A stretch of 37,217 nucleotides of DNA, from assembly GCA_945871815.1 (NCBI GenBank), contig CAMBXM010000018.1, forward strand, positions 1-37,217, in the 5' to 3' direction. Positions 1 through 8,281 of the stretch are shown here, one piece after another. Each line of letters begins with the position of its first letter. The first letter of the stretch is position 1. The translations under genes were made by a program, and so were the position numbers. The stretch comes from Singulisphaera sp. GP187. Its GTDB lineage: Bacteria; Planctomycetota; UBA1135; UBA2386. The notes beneath the pieces were generated by a model. That model worked only from the letters and a program-made list of their open reading frames with translations, had not been told where the DNA came from and did not search any database.

Positions 1-1149
1 CGACCGCAGCGCGGCCTCGAGTACCGCCTGCACCGCGACGCCATCGTCGAAGCCGGGAGCGAAGGGCTCGCCCGAGCAGAGGGCGATGACGAAGTCCGCG
101 AGGTGGTGCACGAAGGTGTGCTCATAGCCGAGAATGTGACCGTCTGGCCACCAGTTGGCGGCATAGGGGTGCACCGAGTCCATGCAGATGACGGTGCGAA
201 AGCCTTGGGCATCGCGCGGTTCGTCGGCAAGGAAGACCTCGAGTTCGTTCATGCGCTCGAGGTTCCATGCGATCGAACCGCGTTCGCCACTGATCTCGAT
301 GCGGTTGTGGTTCTTGCGCCCCGGTGCAGTGCGCGTGGCTTCGTAGGTGCCGATCGCGCCGCCCTTGAACTTCGCCAAGAAGCAGAATGCGTCATCGACA
401 TCGACCTTGGCCTTGGCCTTGCCGCTATCGGTAGGACGCTCCTTGGTAAAGGTCTGCTGCATCCCGCAAACGGACTCGAACTCGAGGCCGGTAAGCGCGC
501 GGGTGAGGTCGATCAGATGGGCGTTGAGGTCGCCATGCGCGCCGCTGCCACACAACCTGCGCTCGGTGCGCCAACTCGCCTTGACGCTGGCATCGGCGAG
601 CCAATCTTGCAGATAGAGCGCGCGTACCTGCCGCACTCTGCCGATGTCGCCGCGCGCGATCATCATGGAGGCCAGCATGGTCGCGGGCGAACGGCGGTAG
701 TTGTGCCAGACGGCAACGCGTCGCTTCTTCTTCTTCGCGAGGGCAGCCATCTGCTTGGCTTGCACGAGCGTCATCGCCAGCGGCTTCTCGCACATCACGT
801 GCTTGCCCGCATTCAGCGCCGCCATGGCGATCTCGTGATGCGTGTCGTTGGGCGTTGCGATATCGACGACGTCGATGTCGTCGCGCGACAGCACGTGATC
901 GAGATCGATCGCCGACTCGAAGAACCCGAGCTGCTCGGCTGCCGCCGCCGCCCGTTCCGGATCGCGACCGACGATGATCTGCGGCACCACGAGTCGCGGC
1001 AGGGCGAAGAAGTGGTTCACTTGCCGCAGCGCGTTCGAGTGCGCCCGCCCCATGAAGGCATGGCCGACCATTGCAAAGCGCAGCGGGTGGTCGATGCGGG
1101 AAGCAGGCTCAGCGAACGGAGCCAACGATGCGAGCGACGACTTTGGCAT
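1..1149 (-). CDS. Gfo/Idh/MocA-family NAD(P)-dependent oxidoreductase, C-terminus cut by window edge
   Basis: The frame stays open from an ATG at 1149 down to base 1, giving 383 codons without a stop, so only the extreme C-terminus is missing (family proteins are usually 340-400 residues). The N-terminal Rossmann fold has a nucleotide loop variant GHAFMG (residues 29-34). The family's ATPNDTH segment (98-104) and EKP motif (121-123, supplying the catalytic-type lysine) follow. The C-terminal half has the GSGAHGDLNAHLIDL segment typical of the alpha/beta dimerisation domain. Such enzymes oxidise or reduce sugars and related compounds in the cytoplasm; the substrate cannot be read from sequence. 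The start is supported by a TATGGT hexamer 8 bases upstream, with no Shine-Dalgarno. The gene follows the FG-GAP lipoprotein on the same strand after 75 bases but seems to have its own promoter. Confidence 0.9.
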   Translation of the reverse strand, partial: MPKSSLASLAPFAEPASRIDHPLRFAMVGHAFMGRAHSNALRQVNHFFALPRLVVPQIIVGRDPERAAAAAEQLGFFESAIDLDHVLSRDDIDVVDIATPNDTHHEIAMAALNAGKHVMCEKPLAMTLVQAKQMAALAKKKKRRVAVWHNYRRSPATMLASMMIARGDIGRVRQVRALYLQDWLADASVKASWRTERRLCGSGAHGDLNAHLIDLTRALTGLEFESVCGMQQTFTKERPTDSGKAKAKVDVDDAFCFLAKFKGGAIGTYEATRTAPGRKNHNRIEISGERGSIAWNLERMNELEVFLADEPRDAQGFRTVICMDSVHPYAANWWPDGHILGYEHTFVHHLADFVIALCSGEPFAPGFDDGVAVQAVLEAALRS

Positions 1150-1157
1150 TTCGCGGC

Positions 1158-1163
1158 ACCATA
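1158..1163 (-). promoter_or_regulatory. TATGGT -10 element, leaderless-type, for the oxidoreductase
   Basis: On the minus strand TATGGT ends 8 bases before the ATG at 1149. A TTGTGG lies 18 bases further upstream (1182-1187) as a possible -35. Transcription would begin at or next to the start codon. This is inferred from spacing. Confidence 0.5.
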
Positions 1164-1224
1164 CTGTGCGCGCGCCGCACTCCACAACGCGCGGTTGCGC
1201 TGCAACTGCGGCGACCCGGAGACG

Positions 1225-4200
1225 TCAGAGCGAGCCGCCGAGCAACACGAGCAGGTTGTCGTTCTGCGTGCCGCCTTGGAACCAACCGAGTGTGAGGTCC
1301 GGCACGGCATCCCGATTGATGTCGCCAAGGTCGATGCTGAGGCGGGCGTTGCGATTTCCGAGGCGAGTCGGTGATACCCGGATGCCGTTTTCAAACTCAC
1401 CCGAACCCGCGCTCAGATGGAAGACAACCTGCGTGCTCAGTTGACCGTTGGCGAGGGTCGACTCGGTGGCTAGCAGCGCGTCCACGGTCCCGTCCCCGTT
1501 GATATCCCCGAGCAGCAGATACGTGTGTCGGCCGAGACCCGTCGACAGCGGCGAACCAAAGCTCTCGTTGAACGCGCCAACCGCCACTTCGTCGACGCTC
1601 GCAGCCGGCAGCCCGCTGTTGAGGTAAACCCGCAGCGACGCGTCGCCGTCGCACGCGACCATCAAGTCCACGGTGCCGCTGCGGTCGAAGTCGGCGGCGG
1701 CGAGCCGCGTCGGCGCGTTGCCGGTGGCGAGGGCGCGCGCGCCGGTCGCGTCAAAACTGCGGACCCAGCTCGCCGCAACGCCGCCTCCGCCACTGTTCAG
1801 CCGATAGAACCGCACGTGGTTGCCGTCCCCAGCACCCGGCGCCGAATCCGTTGGAACCGTCATGGCCAGCTCGAGCCGCACGGGAATGAGATTGCTGTCG
1901 GCGGCGAAGTCCGCGAGCACCAGGCTGCTCGCCCCGCCGCTCGTCGCTGTGAAGGCTGCCTGCTGGAGCTGTTCGAACGGGTAGTCGCCGGGATCGTTGG
2001 TCGCGATCCCGCGCATGAGCAAGAGCATCGACTCACCTTCGCGCACGAAACCGACGAAGCGCAGCAACGCGGTCAAGTCGAGGCGCCCATCGGAGTCCAC
2101 ATCTGCCACGAGGATGTGCGAGGACGAATCGATGGCCGCGTTCCGCAACGACGTCGGCAGGAAGGGTCGGATGTCGCCACTGAACAGCGTCGGCGTCTGC
2201 ACCAACAGACCTTGGGGATCGGGCTGCCAGAAGCCAATCCTCAGCATGCCATCACTGCGGCCGTCGCGACCGCCATCGTCCACGAAGGCAATCAGGTCGG
2301 TTGCCCCCGGCAGCTGCGGCACCTGTGCTGCGGTCTCCGGGACGAGCCCAGGATGAACCATCATCCGGCCTGGCGACAAAGCGCCAAAGCCGTCGTTGCT
2401 GCCGAGTTGGATCTGCGTCGCGCTGGGGACTGCGACGTCGCGTACCGAACCATCGGAGACCAGTCCGCCCTCCGAGAAGCGGCCGCCGATGACGCCTGCG
2501 AGCGGCACGGGAAACACGACGTCGGGCGACAGCAACAACAGGTCCGCGGCGTCGCGAGAGACCAGCAAGGTCGACAGTCGCCGTTCGAGTTCGCCGTCGA
2601 CGCTGAGTTCGTGCTGCACGAACACACCGGCACGCGACGGTTGCTGCAGCACTGGATCGGCGGGGAAGGCGACGCCGACGAAGAATGCCGCCACCTGCGT
2701 TGGGCGGAAGTCGACCACAACGCGCACGACCCGCAGTCCCAACGCCGCGTCGTAGCGGAACAGTCCGAGCGAGAACTGACCCAGCGCGCCGGTCGAGCCA
2801 ACGAGCAGTTCGTCCGCCCCCGCACCGTCGCCGTCGAGATTGACCGCCAAGCTGGCGCGAAACGGGTCGATCGCGCCGACCAGCTGCAAAACGTCGCTCG
2901 CGATCGGCTGCTGGTAGATCCGGGCTGACGCTGGGCGCACGAGCAGGATCACCGGCGGCGTCGTCGGGTTCTCGGCTGGCCCAGGCGGCGTCGAGAACGG
3001 CAACGGCGGCAATCCTGCGAGCACTACGGTCAAGGCACAGGGCGAGCCGCCAACGGCATGCAGCCCCACGGCTGGTGACCTGGCGCTGGGTTGGTAGCCT
3101 GCCCGCGGCACTGTGAAATTGAGCAGCGCTGTACCGGCGAAGCCGCCACCACCATCGCCATAGGCGACGTCGATTTGCTGGAGCAGACCGCCAGCGATGA
3201 CGCCGATGTCGAGGGCACCGTCGCCATCGAAGTCCGCGACCTCGAACGCGTCGTAGTCGTAGTCGCGCACGGGCACGGCAACTGCCGGCAAGAAGCTGAC
3301 CTCGCCAGCGACCACCCGCGAACGGAGCAGCACTGGCCCCTGGCCCGGCGACGCACTGCCCCCGGGCAGAAGCACGACATCCGGACCGCCGTCGCCATCG
3401 AAGTCGGCCACGCGACCTTTGACCATGCCCGGAATGCAGGGCAACCGTTGCACCAAACCGAGCGGGGCGGCGGGCGCGCGCTGGCCGCGAACCAAGTGCA
3501 GCGTTGCCGCCGCCGCGCCTTCGTTGAGGATCAGCAAGTCCGGAATGCCGTCGCGGTCGAAATCGCCGCTGAGCAGATCGCGCGGGGATCGGTCCGCAGC
3601 CTGTTCTGGGTCGCCGATTCGCCGCGTCGGCCCGAAGCGGATGAACAAGCCGTTCTCTTGCGCTGCGAGCAGTTGGACGGCGGCGGCGCCGCCGATCGAG
3701 TAGAGCACTGCAAAGTCCGTCGCCTGCGTGCTGGCCGGTGCGCCTTCGAGCGAGATCGGCGCTACCGCGATCGGATCGCGGTCGAGCAGCGCACCGCGCG
3801 GTCCGAACACCGGTTCTGGGTTCGCAAACAGGAAGACGCCCCGAGCCACGACCTCGGCGGTCAGCAGGGGCTTGGGTGGTGCCGCGATGGTCACGCGCAG
3901 CGCGATGCCGACGTCGCCTGGACGACCATCGGGAGAGGGCGGCGTGAAGAACACGAGACGATCCAGCGACGACCCCTCCCGCACCACGGCGCTGGGATCG
4001 AGGTCGACGATGCGGTCCCCCTTCCGTAGCTGCACGCGGAGCGCGTCGAAGTCGGGTTCGCCAGGCGACACGCCGGCGGCCAGCGGCAGGAGCGCGCGGC
4101 CAATCAACGTGACCTTCGTGCCGCCGCGCGTCGATCCCTGGGCTGGCAGCGCGACCTGCACCTCGGGTTGGTAGTACGCGCCCGCAACCGTCACCGAGCG

Positions 4201-4992
4201 ACCGGCGATCGCGTCATCCACGAGAAACGTCGCGGCGCCCACAAACGTGTTGCCAGGCACTTCGGCCGTGACCAATCGTTCACCGGCGAGCAGCGGCGGA
4301 TCGCGGTCAGGGTCGTGCACCGCAAAGAACGGCCGCAGACACGGCCGCGTCACCGTCGGCGCCAAGCCCGTGGCGTCCGCCGTTGTGACCGACACTGCCA
4401 ACCCCGAGGCGGCGATCGAGCGCAAGCTGCTACATGCCAGCCGAACGACCTGGCCGCCCAGCGCCGACACGAACACCGGGGCTCCGTCGAGCAAGCGCAC
4501 TCGTGGTTGCGCCAGCAAGGTGACGGCTAGCGGCGGCGCAACTTCGCGGCCATCGGCGAGCACAGCGATCTGGGCGGCGACATCAGCCGCCGCGGTGGTC
4601 ACGGCGACGATGGCGCTCGTGGCGAGGTCAAACCCCACAACTGTCGATGTGCCCTGGCCAGAGAGCAGGACCGGCGCAGTCTGGTTCGCGGTGACCAGAT
4701 AGGTGGGCCGGCCATCGGGCCCTTGCGGTCCAGGCACCCGCAACAACACCTGCAGCGTCGCCCCGGCCGAGATCGCTGCGTTGGCGATCACTACCGTGCG
4801 AGCCAGGACACTCGGGATGGGTGATAGCGGCATCGCCTGCGTCGGCAGACTCAGGGTTGGCGGCGCGCCGCCGCCGCCATTGCCGCCGTTGCTCGCAACC
4901 GCCCCGGAGATGATGCCCGCGCCGCACGCAGCCAGCGGCCACGGCAGCGCCAGGAAGGCCAGGATCAGGAGCACGCGCGACAGGGACGACAC
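1225..4992 (-). CDS. Large FG-GAP/VCBS-repeat lipoprotein with TIG domain
   Basis: A 1255-residue exported protein. With a GTG start at 4992 the N-terminus is a compact lipoprotein signal: a hydrophobic run, then lipobox LAAC with the acylated cysteine at 23, followed by Gly. The ATG at 5034 would add 14 residues that spoil the signal peptide, and TACACT lies 7 bases before the GTG, so 4992 is preferred. Roughly residues 280-390 look like an immunoglobulin-fold IPT/TIG domain (segment GSTRGGTKVTLIGRAL). From about 470 onward there are repeated calcium-loop FG-GAP motifs such as DFDRDGIPD, DFDGDGGPD, DFDGDGALD, DVDSDGRLD, DINGDGTVD and DINRDAVPD, which normally build an integrin-type beta-propeller. 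It probably sits on the outer envelope face and binds protein or polysaccharide; the ligand is unknown. No enzyme motif was seen. Confidence 0.88.
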   Translation of the reverse strand: MSSLSRVLLILAFLALPWPLAACGAGIISGAVASNGGNGGGGAPPTLSLPTQAMPLSPIPSVLARTVVIANAAISAGATLQVLLRVPGPQGPDGRPTYLVTANQTAPVLLSGQGTSTVVGFDLATSAIVAVTTAAADVAAQIAVLADGREVAPPLAVTLLAQPRVRLLDGAPVFVSALGGQVVRLACSSLRSIAASGLAVSVTTADATGLAPTVTRPCLRPFFAVHDPDRDPPLLAGERLVTAEVPGNTFVGAATFLVDDAIAGRSVTVAGAYYQPEVQVALPAQGSTRGGTKVTLIGRALLPLAAGVSPGEPDFDALRVQLRKGDRIVDLDPSAVVREGSSLDRLVFFTPPSPDGRPGDVGIALRVTIAAPPKPLLTAEVVARGVFLFANPEPVFGPRGALLDRDPIAVAPISLEGAPASTQATDFAVLYSIGGAAAVQLLAAQENGLFIRFGPTRRIGDPEQAADRSPRDLLSGDFDRDGIPDLLILNEGAAAATLHLVRGQRAPAAPLGLVQRLPCIPGMVKGRVADFDGDGGPDVVLLPGGSASPGQGPVLLRSRVVAGEVSFLPAVAVPVRDYDYDAFEVADFDGDGALDIGVIAGGLLQQIDVAYGDGGGGFAGTALLNFTVPRAGYQPSARSPAVGLHAVGGSPCALTVVLAGLPPLPFSTPPGPAENPTTPPVILLVRPASARIYQQPIASDVLQLVGAIDPFRASLAVNLDGDGAGADELLVGSTGALGQFSLGLFRYDAALGLRVVRVVVDFRPTQVAAFFVGVAFPADPVLQQPSRAGVFVQHELSVDGELERRLSTLLVSRDAADLLLLSPDVVFPVPLAGVIGGRFSEGGLVSDGSVRDVAVPSATQIQLGSNDGFGALSPGRMMVHPGLVPETAAQVPQLPGATDLIAFVDDGGRDGRSDGMLRIGFWQPDPQGLLVQTPTLFSGDIRPFLPTSLRNAAIDSSSHILVADVDSDGRLDLTALLRFVGFVREGESMLLLMRGIATNDPGDYPFEQLQQAAFTATSGGASSLVLADFAADSNLIPVRLELAMTVPTDSAPGAGDGNHVRFYRLNSGGGGVAASWVRSFDATGARALATGNAPTRLAAADFDRSGTVDLMVACDGDASLRVYLNSGLPAASVDEVAVGAFNESFGSPLSTGLGRHTYLLLGDINGDGTVDALLATESTLANGQLSTQVVFHLSAGSGEFENGIRVSPTRLGNRNARLSIDLGDINRDAVPDLTLGWFQGGTQNDNLLVLLGGSL

Positions 4993-4999
4993 GGTCCAG

Positions 5000-5005
5000 A
5001 GTGTA
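5000..5005 (-). promoter_or_regulatory. TACACT -10 element, leaderless-type, for the FG-GAP lipoprotein
   Basis: TACACT lies 7 bases before the GTG at 4992 on the minus strand, in the 52-base gap after the thioredoxin gene. No -35 match is visible. It supports the shorter start of the lipoprotein. Confidence 0.5.
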
Positions 5006-5044
5006 GCACCGTCCGAAATGCCGGGGAGGCGCACCCGATCGCAG

Positions 5045-5626
5045 CTACTGCACCGACGCGAGCGCCGCGGTCAACTGCGCCAGGGTCTGGCCACCGCGCA
5101 ACGCGAGCCGGATGCGCGACGAGGAGTCGATGACGTACGTCACCGGCGTGACGTTGGACCACTTCGCCGAGTGGAACGCATCGACAAAGGCAGCGTCCGC
5201 CATCAGCACCGGCTGAACGAACTGCTTCTGTGCGATCGTTGCCGCCGTCAGTTCGGGCGGAAAATCGAGAACGCGATCGACGCACACGTGCAAGACAACC
5301 GCGCGACCGTCGGCAAGCGCCGTCTCGAACTGGCGGTAGTCGGCGGCCTCGGTCTCGCACGAATGGCAGCGCGAGCGGAAGAAGTGGAGGACCGCCGGTT
5401 TGCCCCGCAACCGCTCGGGAGTCCAAGTGGCGCCGGCGGCATCCGCCAGAGCGAATGCTGGCAACGGGTCGCCGACGCTGCCCTGAATCAGGCCATCGAC
5501 ATGCCGGCGCACCCAGCCGCTGCCGCCGTAGAAGGCCGCGACGAGTAGCGGCGGCACGAGCAGCGAGAACATCGTGCGCCGGCTGACCCGCGGTCTTGGA
5601 CTGGGTGTGGTTTGTGCTTTCGACAT
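5045..5626 (-). CDS. Membrane-anchored thioredoxin-fold (TlpA/AhpC-like) protein
   Basis: A 193-residue protein. A basic N-terminus (residues 11-17) precedes one membrane segment at about 19-36, so the rest should lie outside the cytoplasmic membrane. Residues 51 onward fit the redoxin fold: VGDPLPAFAL opening, LRGKPAVLHFF strand, then the redox-active CHSC pair (C87 and C90), and TPVTYVID holding the expected cis-proline. It probably passes electrons to exported thiol proteins or helps cytochrome c maturation; the partner is not evident. The ATG at 5626 is chosen because longer versions overlap the divergent mqnA gene and lack a sensible signal. No Shine-Dalgarno or TANNNT element is seen. 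The FG-GAP lipoprotein follows 52 bases downstream. Confidence 0.85.
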   Translation of the reverse strand: MSKAQTTPSPRPRVSRRTMFSLLVPPLLVAAFYGGSGWVRRHVDGLIQGSVGDPLPAFALADAAGATWTPERLRGKPAVLHFFRSRCHSCETEAADYRQFETALADGRAVVLHVCVDRVLDFPPELTAATIAQKQFVQPVLMADAAFVDAFHSAKWSNVTPVTYVIDSSSRIRLALRGGQTLAQLTAALASVQ

Positions 5627-5628
5627 GC

Positions 5629-5636
5629 GAGGTGAT
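5629..5636 (+). promoter_or_regulatory. Ribosome binding site deciding the mqnA start
   Basis: GAGGTGAT lies 7 bases before the GTG at 5644. It favours this GTG over an upstream in-frame ATG at 5596 that would lie inside the divergent thioredoxin gene. Confidence 0.6.
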
Positions 5637-5643
5637 CGGTATC

Positions 5644-6414
5644 GTGCCCGCCCCAGTGACGGTTGCCATCGGTGGAGTGCCCTACGGCGTAGGAATGCCG
5701 CTGCTGGCGGGGCTCGATCGCGACCCCGCCTGCACGCTGGTGCAGCGCCCGCCCACCGAACTGATCCGCCTGCTCCGGGATGGCCAACTCGACGCGGCGC
5801 TGGTGTCGTCGGTCGAGGCCATCCGATGTGAAGGCTATCGCGTGCTTTCGGACCTCGGCATCGCCTGCAAGCAGGAAGTCCGGTCGGTCCGCGCTTTCCG
5901 CCGCCGTGGCCACAAGATCCGCACCGTCGCCCTGGACCAGAGCAGTGCGACGTCGGCGGCACTGATCCAGATCGTGCTGCGAGGACCAAGACAAGGCGAG
6001 ACCGACGCACCGGTGCGGTTCGATTCGGTGCCGCCGACGCGCACCCCGGACCTACTCCCGCACGACCTCGTGCTGCTGATCGGCGATGACGGACTCAACG
6101 CCGCGGCCGGCGAGCGCGAAGTATGGGACCTCGGTCGCGAGTGGCGCGCCTTCACTGGCTTGCCGTTCGTGTTTGCCGTCTGGTTGTTGCCTCCGGGCGC
6201 CGACCAGGACCGCATTCTTCCGGTGCTCCACGCCGCCCGCGAACGCGGCCGGCACACAGGATTTCGCGACGGCACCTTCGGCGCGGTGCACTACGACCTG
6301 GACAACGACGATCTTCGTGGGCTACAGCGCTTTTGGCGCGAGGCTCGCACTGCTGGTCTCGGCATGGCGGATGCCGAACCCACGTTTTGCTGCAGCACCC
6401 TGGAGGGGGACTGA
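5644..6414 (+). CDS. mqnA: Chorismate dehydratase MqnA (futalosine menaquinone pathway)
   Basis: A 256-residue protein of normal length for MqnA, which dehydrates chorismate to 3-enolpyruvylbenzoate in the first step of the futalosine route to menaquinone. It looks like a periplasmic-binding-protein fold acting in the cytoplasm, with no signal peptide. Family signatures are plain: PTELIRLLRDGQLDAALVSS near residue 40, the QEVRSVRAF strand, TVALDQSSATSAAL near 105, LIGDDGLN, and the DLGREW...TGLPFVFAVW block in the second half. The GTG start is chosen from the Shine-Dalgarno sequence. The stop TGA shares one base with the ATG of top6B, so the two genes are translationally coupled, an unexpected pairing of quinone synthesis with topoisomerase. 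The divergent thioredoxin gene begins only 17 bases away. Confidence 0.9.
   Translation: MPAPVTVAIGGVPYGVGMPLLAGLDRDPACTLVQRPPTELIRLLRDGQLDAALVSSVEAIRCEGYRVLSDLGIACKQEVRSVRAFRRRGHKIRTVALDQSSATSAALIQIVLRGPRQGETDAPVRFDSVPPTRTPDLLPHDLVLLIGDDGLNAAAGEREVWDLGREWRAFTGLPFVFAVWLLPPGADQDRILPVLHAARERGRHTGFRDGTFGAVHYDLDNDDLRGLQRFWREARTAGLGMADAEPTFCCSTLEGD
6402..6406 (+). promoter_or_regulatory. Ribosome binding site of top6B
   Basis: GGAGG, within a longer purine run, lies 7 bases before the ATG at 6414 and inside the end of mqnA. It fixes the topoisomerase start and rejects a longer in-frame reading beginning at 6123. Confidence 0.75.
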
Positions 6415-8237
6415 TGACCGACGCCAAGGCACGCACCCAAGTACAACTCTCTGACCCCGAACAACCGGCAGCGACTGCGCCCGTGAGCAGCAAGGACAAG
6501 CCGAAGCCGGCCAAGGCCGCGGACGCGCCGGCCACCACCGACAAGCCAGCCAAAGCCGCCAAGGCCGCCAAAGCCGCCAAAGCCGCCGACGACGAGGGCA
6601 AGGGCCGCGGCCAGACGGCGGAGCAGATGGGCCAGCGGCAGCGGGAGATCTCGGTCAGCGAGTTCTTCACCAAGAACCGGCACTTGCTCGGCTTCGACAG
6701 CCCGCGCAAGGCGCTGCTGACCGCGGTCAAGGAAGCGGTCGACAACAGCCTCGACGCGTGCGAGGAGGCTCGCATCCTGCCCGAGATCAAGGTCAAGATC
6801 TCGCGCATCGGCACGAGTGACAAGCAGTTCACCATGACCGTCGAGGACAACGGTCCAGGCATCGTGAAAGCCCAAGTTCCGAATGTGTTCGGTCGGCTGC
6901 TCTACGGCAGCAAGTTCCATCGTCTGCGCCAGAGCCGTGGCCAACAAGGCATCGGCATCAGCGCAGCCGGCATGTATGGCCTGCTCACGACCGGTAACCC
7001 GGTGCGCGTTCGCACCAAACCAGGCAAGAAGGGCATCCCGCTCTACTTCGAGATCACGATCGACACGGCGAAGAACCGACCCGATTTCATCGACAAGGTG
7101 ATTGAGTGGGAGAAGGACCACGGCACGGAGGTTTCGATCGACCTCGAAGGCGAGTACCGCCGTGGCCAGAAGAGCGTCGAGGAGTTCTTGAAGCTGATGG
7201 CGGTGGCCAACCCGCACGTCTCCCTGCACTACACCGACCCGGACGGCAACGTCACTGAGTACGTAGCCGCGACGAAGGCCCTGCCGCAAGAAGTCGAGGA
7301 GATCAAGCCGCACCCGCACGGCGTCGAACTCGGCATCCTGATCCGCATGGTCAACGAGAGCGAGAACCGCACGGTGAGCGCGTTCTTGCAGGGCGACTTC
7401 TCCCGCGTTGGCCCAAGCGTCGCGAAGGAGATCTGCGAGAAGGCCGGCATCAAGCCGGAGACCAACCCGCGCCGCCTCGACACTGCAGGCGTCGCCAAGA
7501 TCAAAGCCGCGATCGACGCCACCAAGATCATGGCGCCGCCGCTGTCGTGCATCGCACCGATCGGCGAGGACCTGATCATCACCGGCCTCAAGAAGGAAGT
7601 CGCAGCCGACTACTACGTCGCGACGTCGCGCAAACCGGTGGTCTACCGCGGTCGACCCTTCGCGGTCGAGTGCGGCATTGCCTACGGCCGCCCTGGCGAC
7701 GCCCTGCAGATGACCGACGCCGGCAAGATCGTCGAAGTCGCGGTGGCGAAGGCCAACGAAGAGCAGTTGATGGGCGCGGCGGACGAGCCGATCCGCTTGA
7801 TCCGGTTTGCCAACCGCGTGCCACTGGTGTTCCAGCAAGCGGCGTGCGCGATCACCAAGTCCGTGATCGGCACCAACTGGAAGAACTACGGACTGCAGCA
7901 ACCGCGCGGCGCGCTGCCAATCGGCCCGATGGTCGTGTTCGTGCACATCGCGTCGGTGTGGGTGCCGTTCACCAGCGAGTCCAAGGAAGCGATCGCTGGC
8001 TACGACGAGATCCTCGACGAACTGCGCCTCGCACTGATGGAGTGCGGTCGCAAGCTCGGCATCTTCGTCCGCAAGGGCAAGAAGCTCGCGAGCGAGTTCA
8101 AGAAGCGCAACTACATCGAGACCTACATCCCCCACGTCGTCGTGGCGCTGAAGGACATCCTCGGCCTCGACGAGAAGGCAGTGAACCAGGCGCGCGAGAA
8201 CCTGACCGCTGTGCTCGAAAAGAGCCGCAAGCTGTGA
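6414..8237 (+). CDS. top6B: DNA topoisomerase VI subunit B (GHKL ATPase)
   Basis: A 607-residue ATPase subunit of a type IIB topoisomerase, which passes one duplex through another to relax and decatenate DNA. The GHKL ATP site is intact: KEAVDNSLDA with E107 and N111 (N-box), DNGPGI at 145-150, GRLLYGSKF, and SRGQQGIGISAAGMYG at 174-189 as the ATP lid. The helix-two-turn-helix and transducer regions follow, including PLVFQQAACAIT and a C-terminal helix rich in Lys. Archaeal B subunits are near 530 residues. The extra length is an N-terminal low-complexity Ala/Lys/Pro tail (about 1-70) with four KAA repeats at 47-58, resembling a histone-H1-type tail. It is coupled to mqnA upstream and followed by top6A after 44 bases, so the two subunits are co-expressed. 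Confidence 0.96.
   Translation: MTDAKARTQVQLSDPEQPAATAPVSSKDKPKPAKAADAPATTDKPAKAAKAAKAAKAADDEGKGRGQTAEQMGQRQREISVSEFFTKNRHLLGFDSPRKALLTAVKEAVDNSLDACEEARILPEIKVKISRIGTSDKQFTMTVEDNGPGIVKAQVPNVFGRLLYGSKFHRLRQSRGQQGIGISAAGMYGLLTTGNPVRVRTKPGKKGIPLYFEITIDTAKNRPDFIDKVIEWEKDHGTEVSIDLEGEYRRGQKSVEEFLKLMAVANPHVSLHYTDPDGNVTEYVAATKALPQEVEEIKPHPHGVELGILIRMVNESENRTVSAFLQGDFSRVGPSVAKEICEKAGIKPETNPRRLDTAGVAKIKAAIDATKIMAPPLSCIAPIGEDLIITGLKKEVAADYYVATSRKPVVYRGRPFAVECGIAYGRPGDALQMTDAGKIVEVAVAKANEEQLMGAADEPIRLIRFANRVPLVFQQAACAITKSVIGTNWKNYGLQQPRGALPIGPMVVFVHIASVWVPFTSESKEAIAGYDEILDELRLALMECGRKLGIFVRKGKKLASEFKKRNYIETYIPHVVVALKDILGLDEKAVNQARENLTAVLEKSRKL
6552..6587 (+). repeat. Four tandem 9-base repeats inside top6B encoding Lys-Ala-Ala
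   Basis: Four consecutive copies of AAAGCCGCC (the second is AAGGCCGCC) encode KAAKAAKAAKAA. The repeats are in frame, so gain or loss of a unit would only change tail length. The surrounding Ala/Lys-rich sequence looks like an older, decayed extension of the same repeat. Confidence 0.85.
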
Positions 8238-8281
8238 GCCCCGCGCAGTCCCACCACCACAACCGCATTCGCATCTGAGTC

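Noticed and set aside
103-1374. Long plus-strand open frame over the start of the window
   Set aside because: It is antisense to the clear oxidoreductase gene (1-1149), has arginine/alanine/histidine-rich sequence with no family features, and extends into the FG-GAP gene.
1525-2928. 467-codon plus-strand open frame
   Set aside because: It lies wholly antisense to the FG-GAP lipoprotein, whose repeat motifs are unmistakable; high third-position GC creates such mirrors.
6019-6040. GGTTCGATTC-like sequence reminiscent of a tRNA T-arm
   Set aside because: It is inside mqnA and no matching acceptor or anticodon arm could be built around it.
6291-8135. 614-codon minus-strand open frame
   Set aside because: Antisense to topoisomerase VI subunit B, with Asp/Arg/His-rich low-information sequence.
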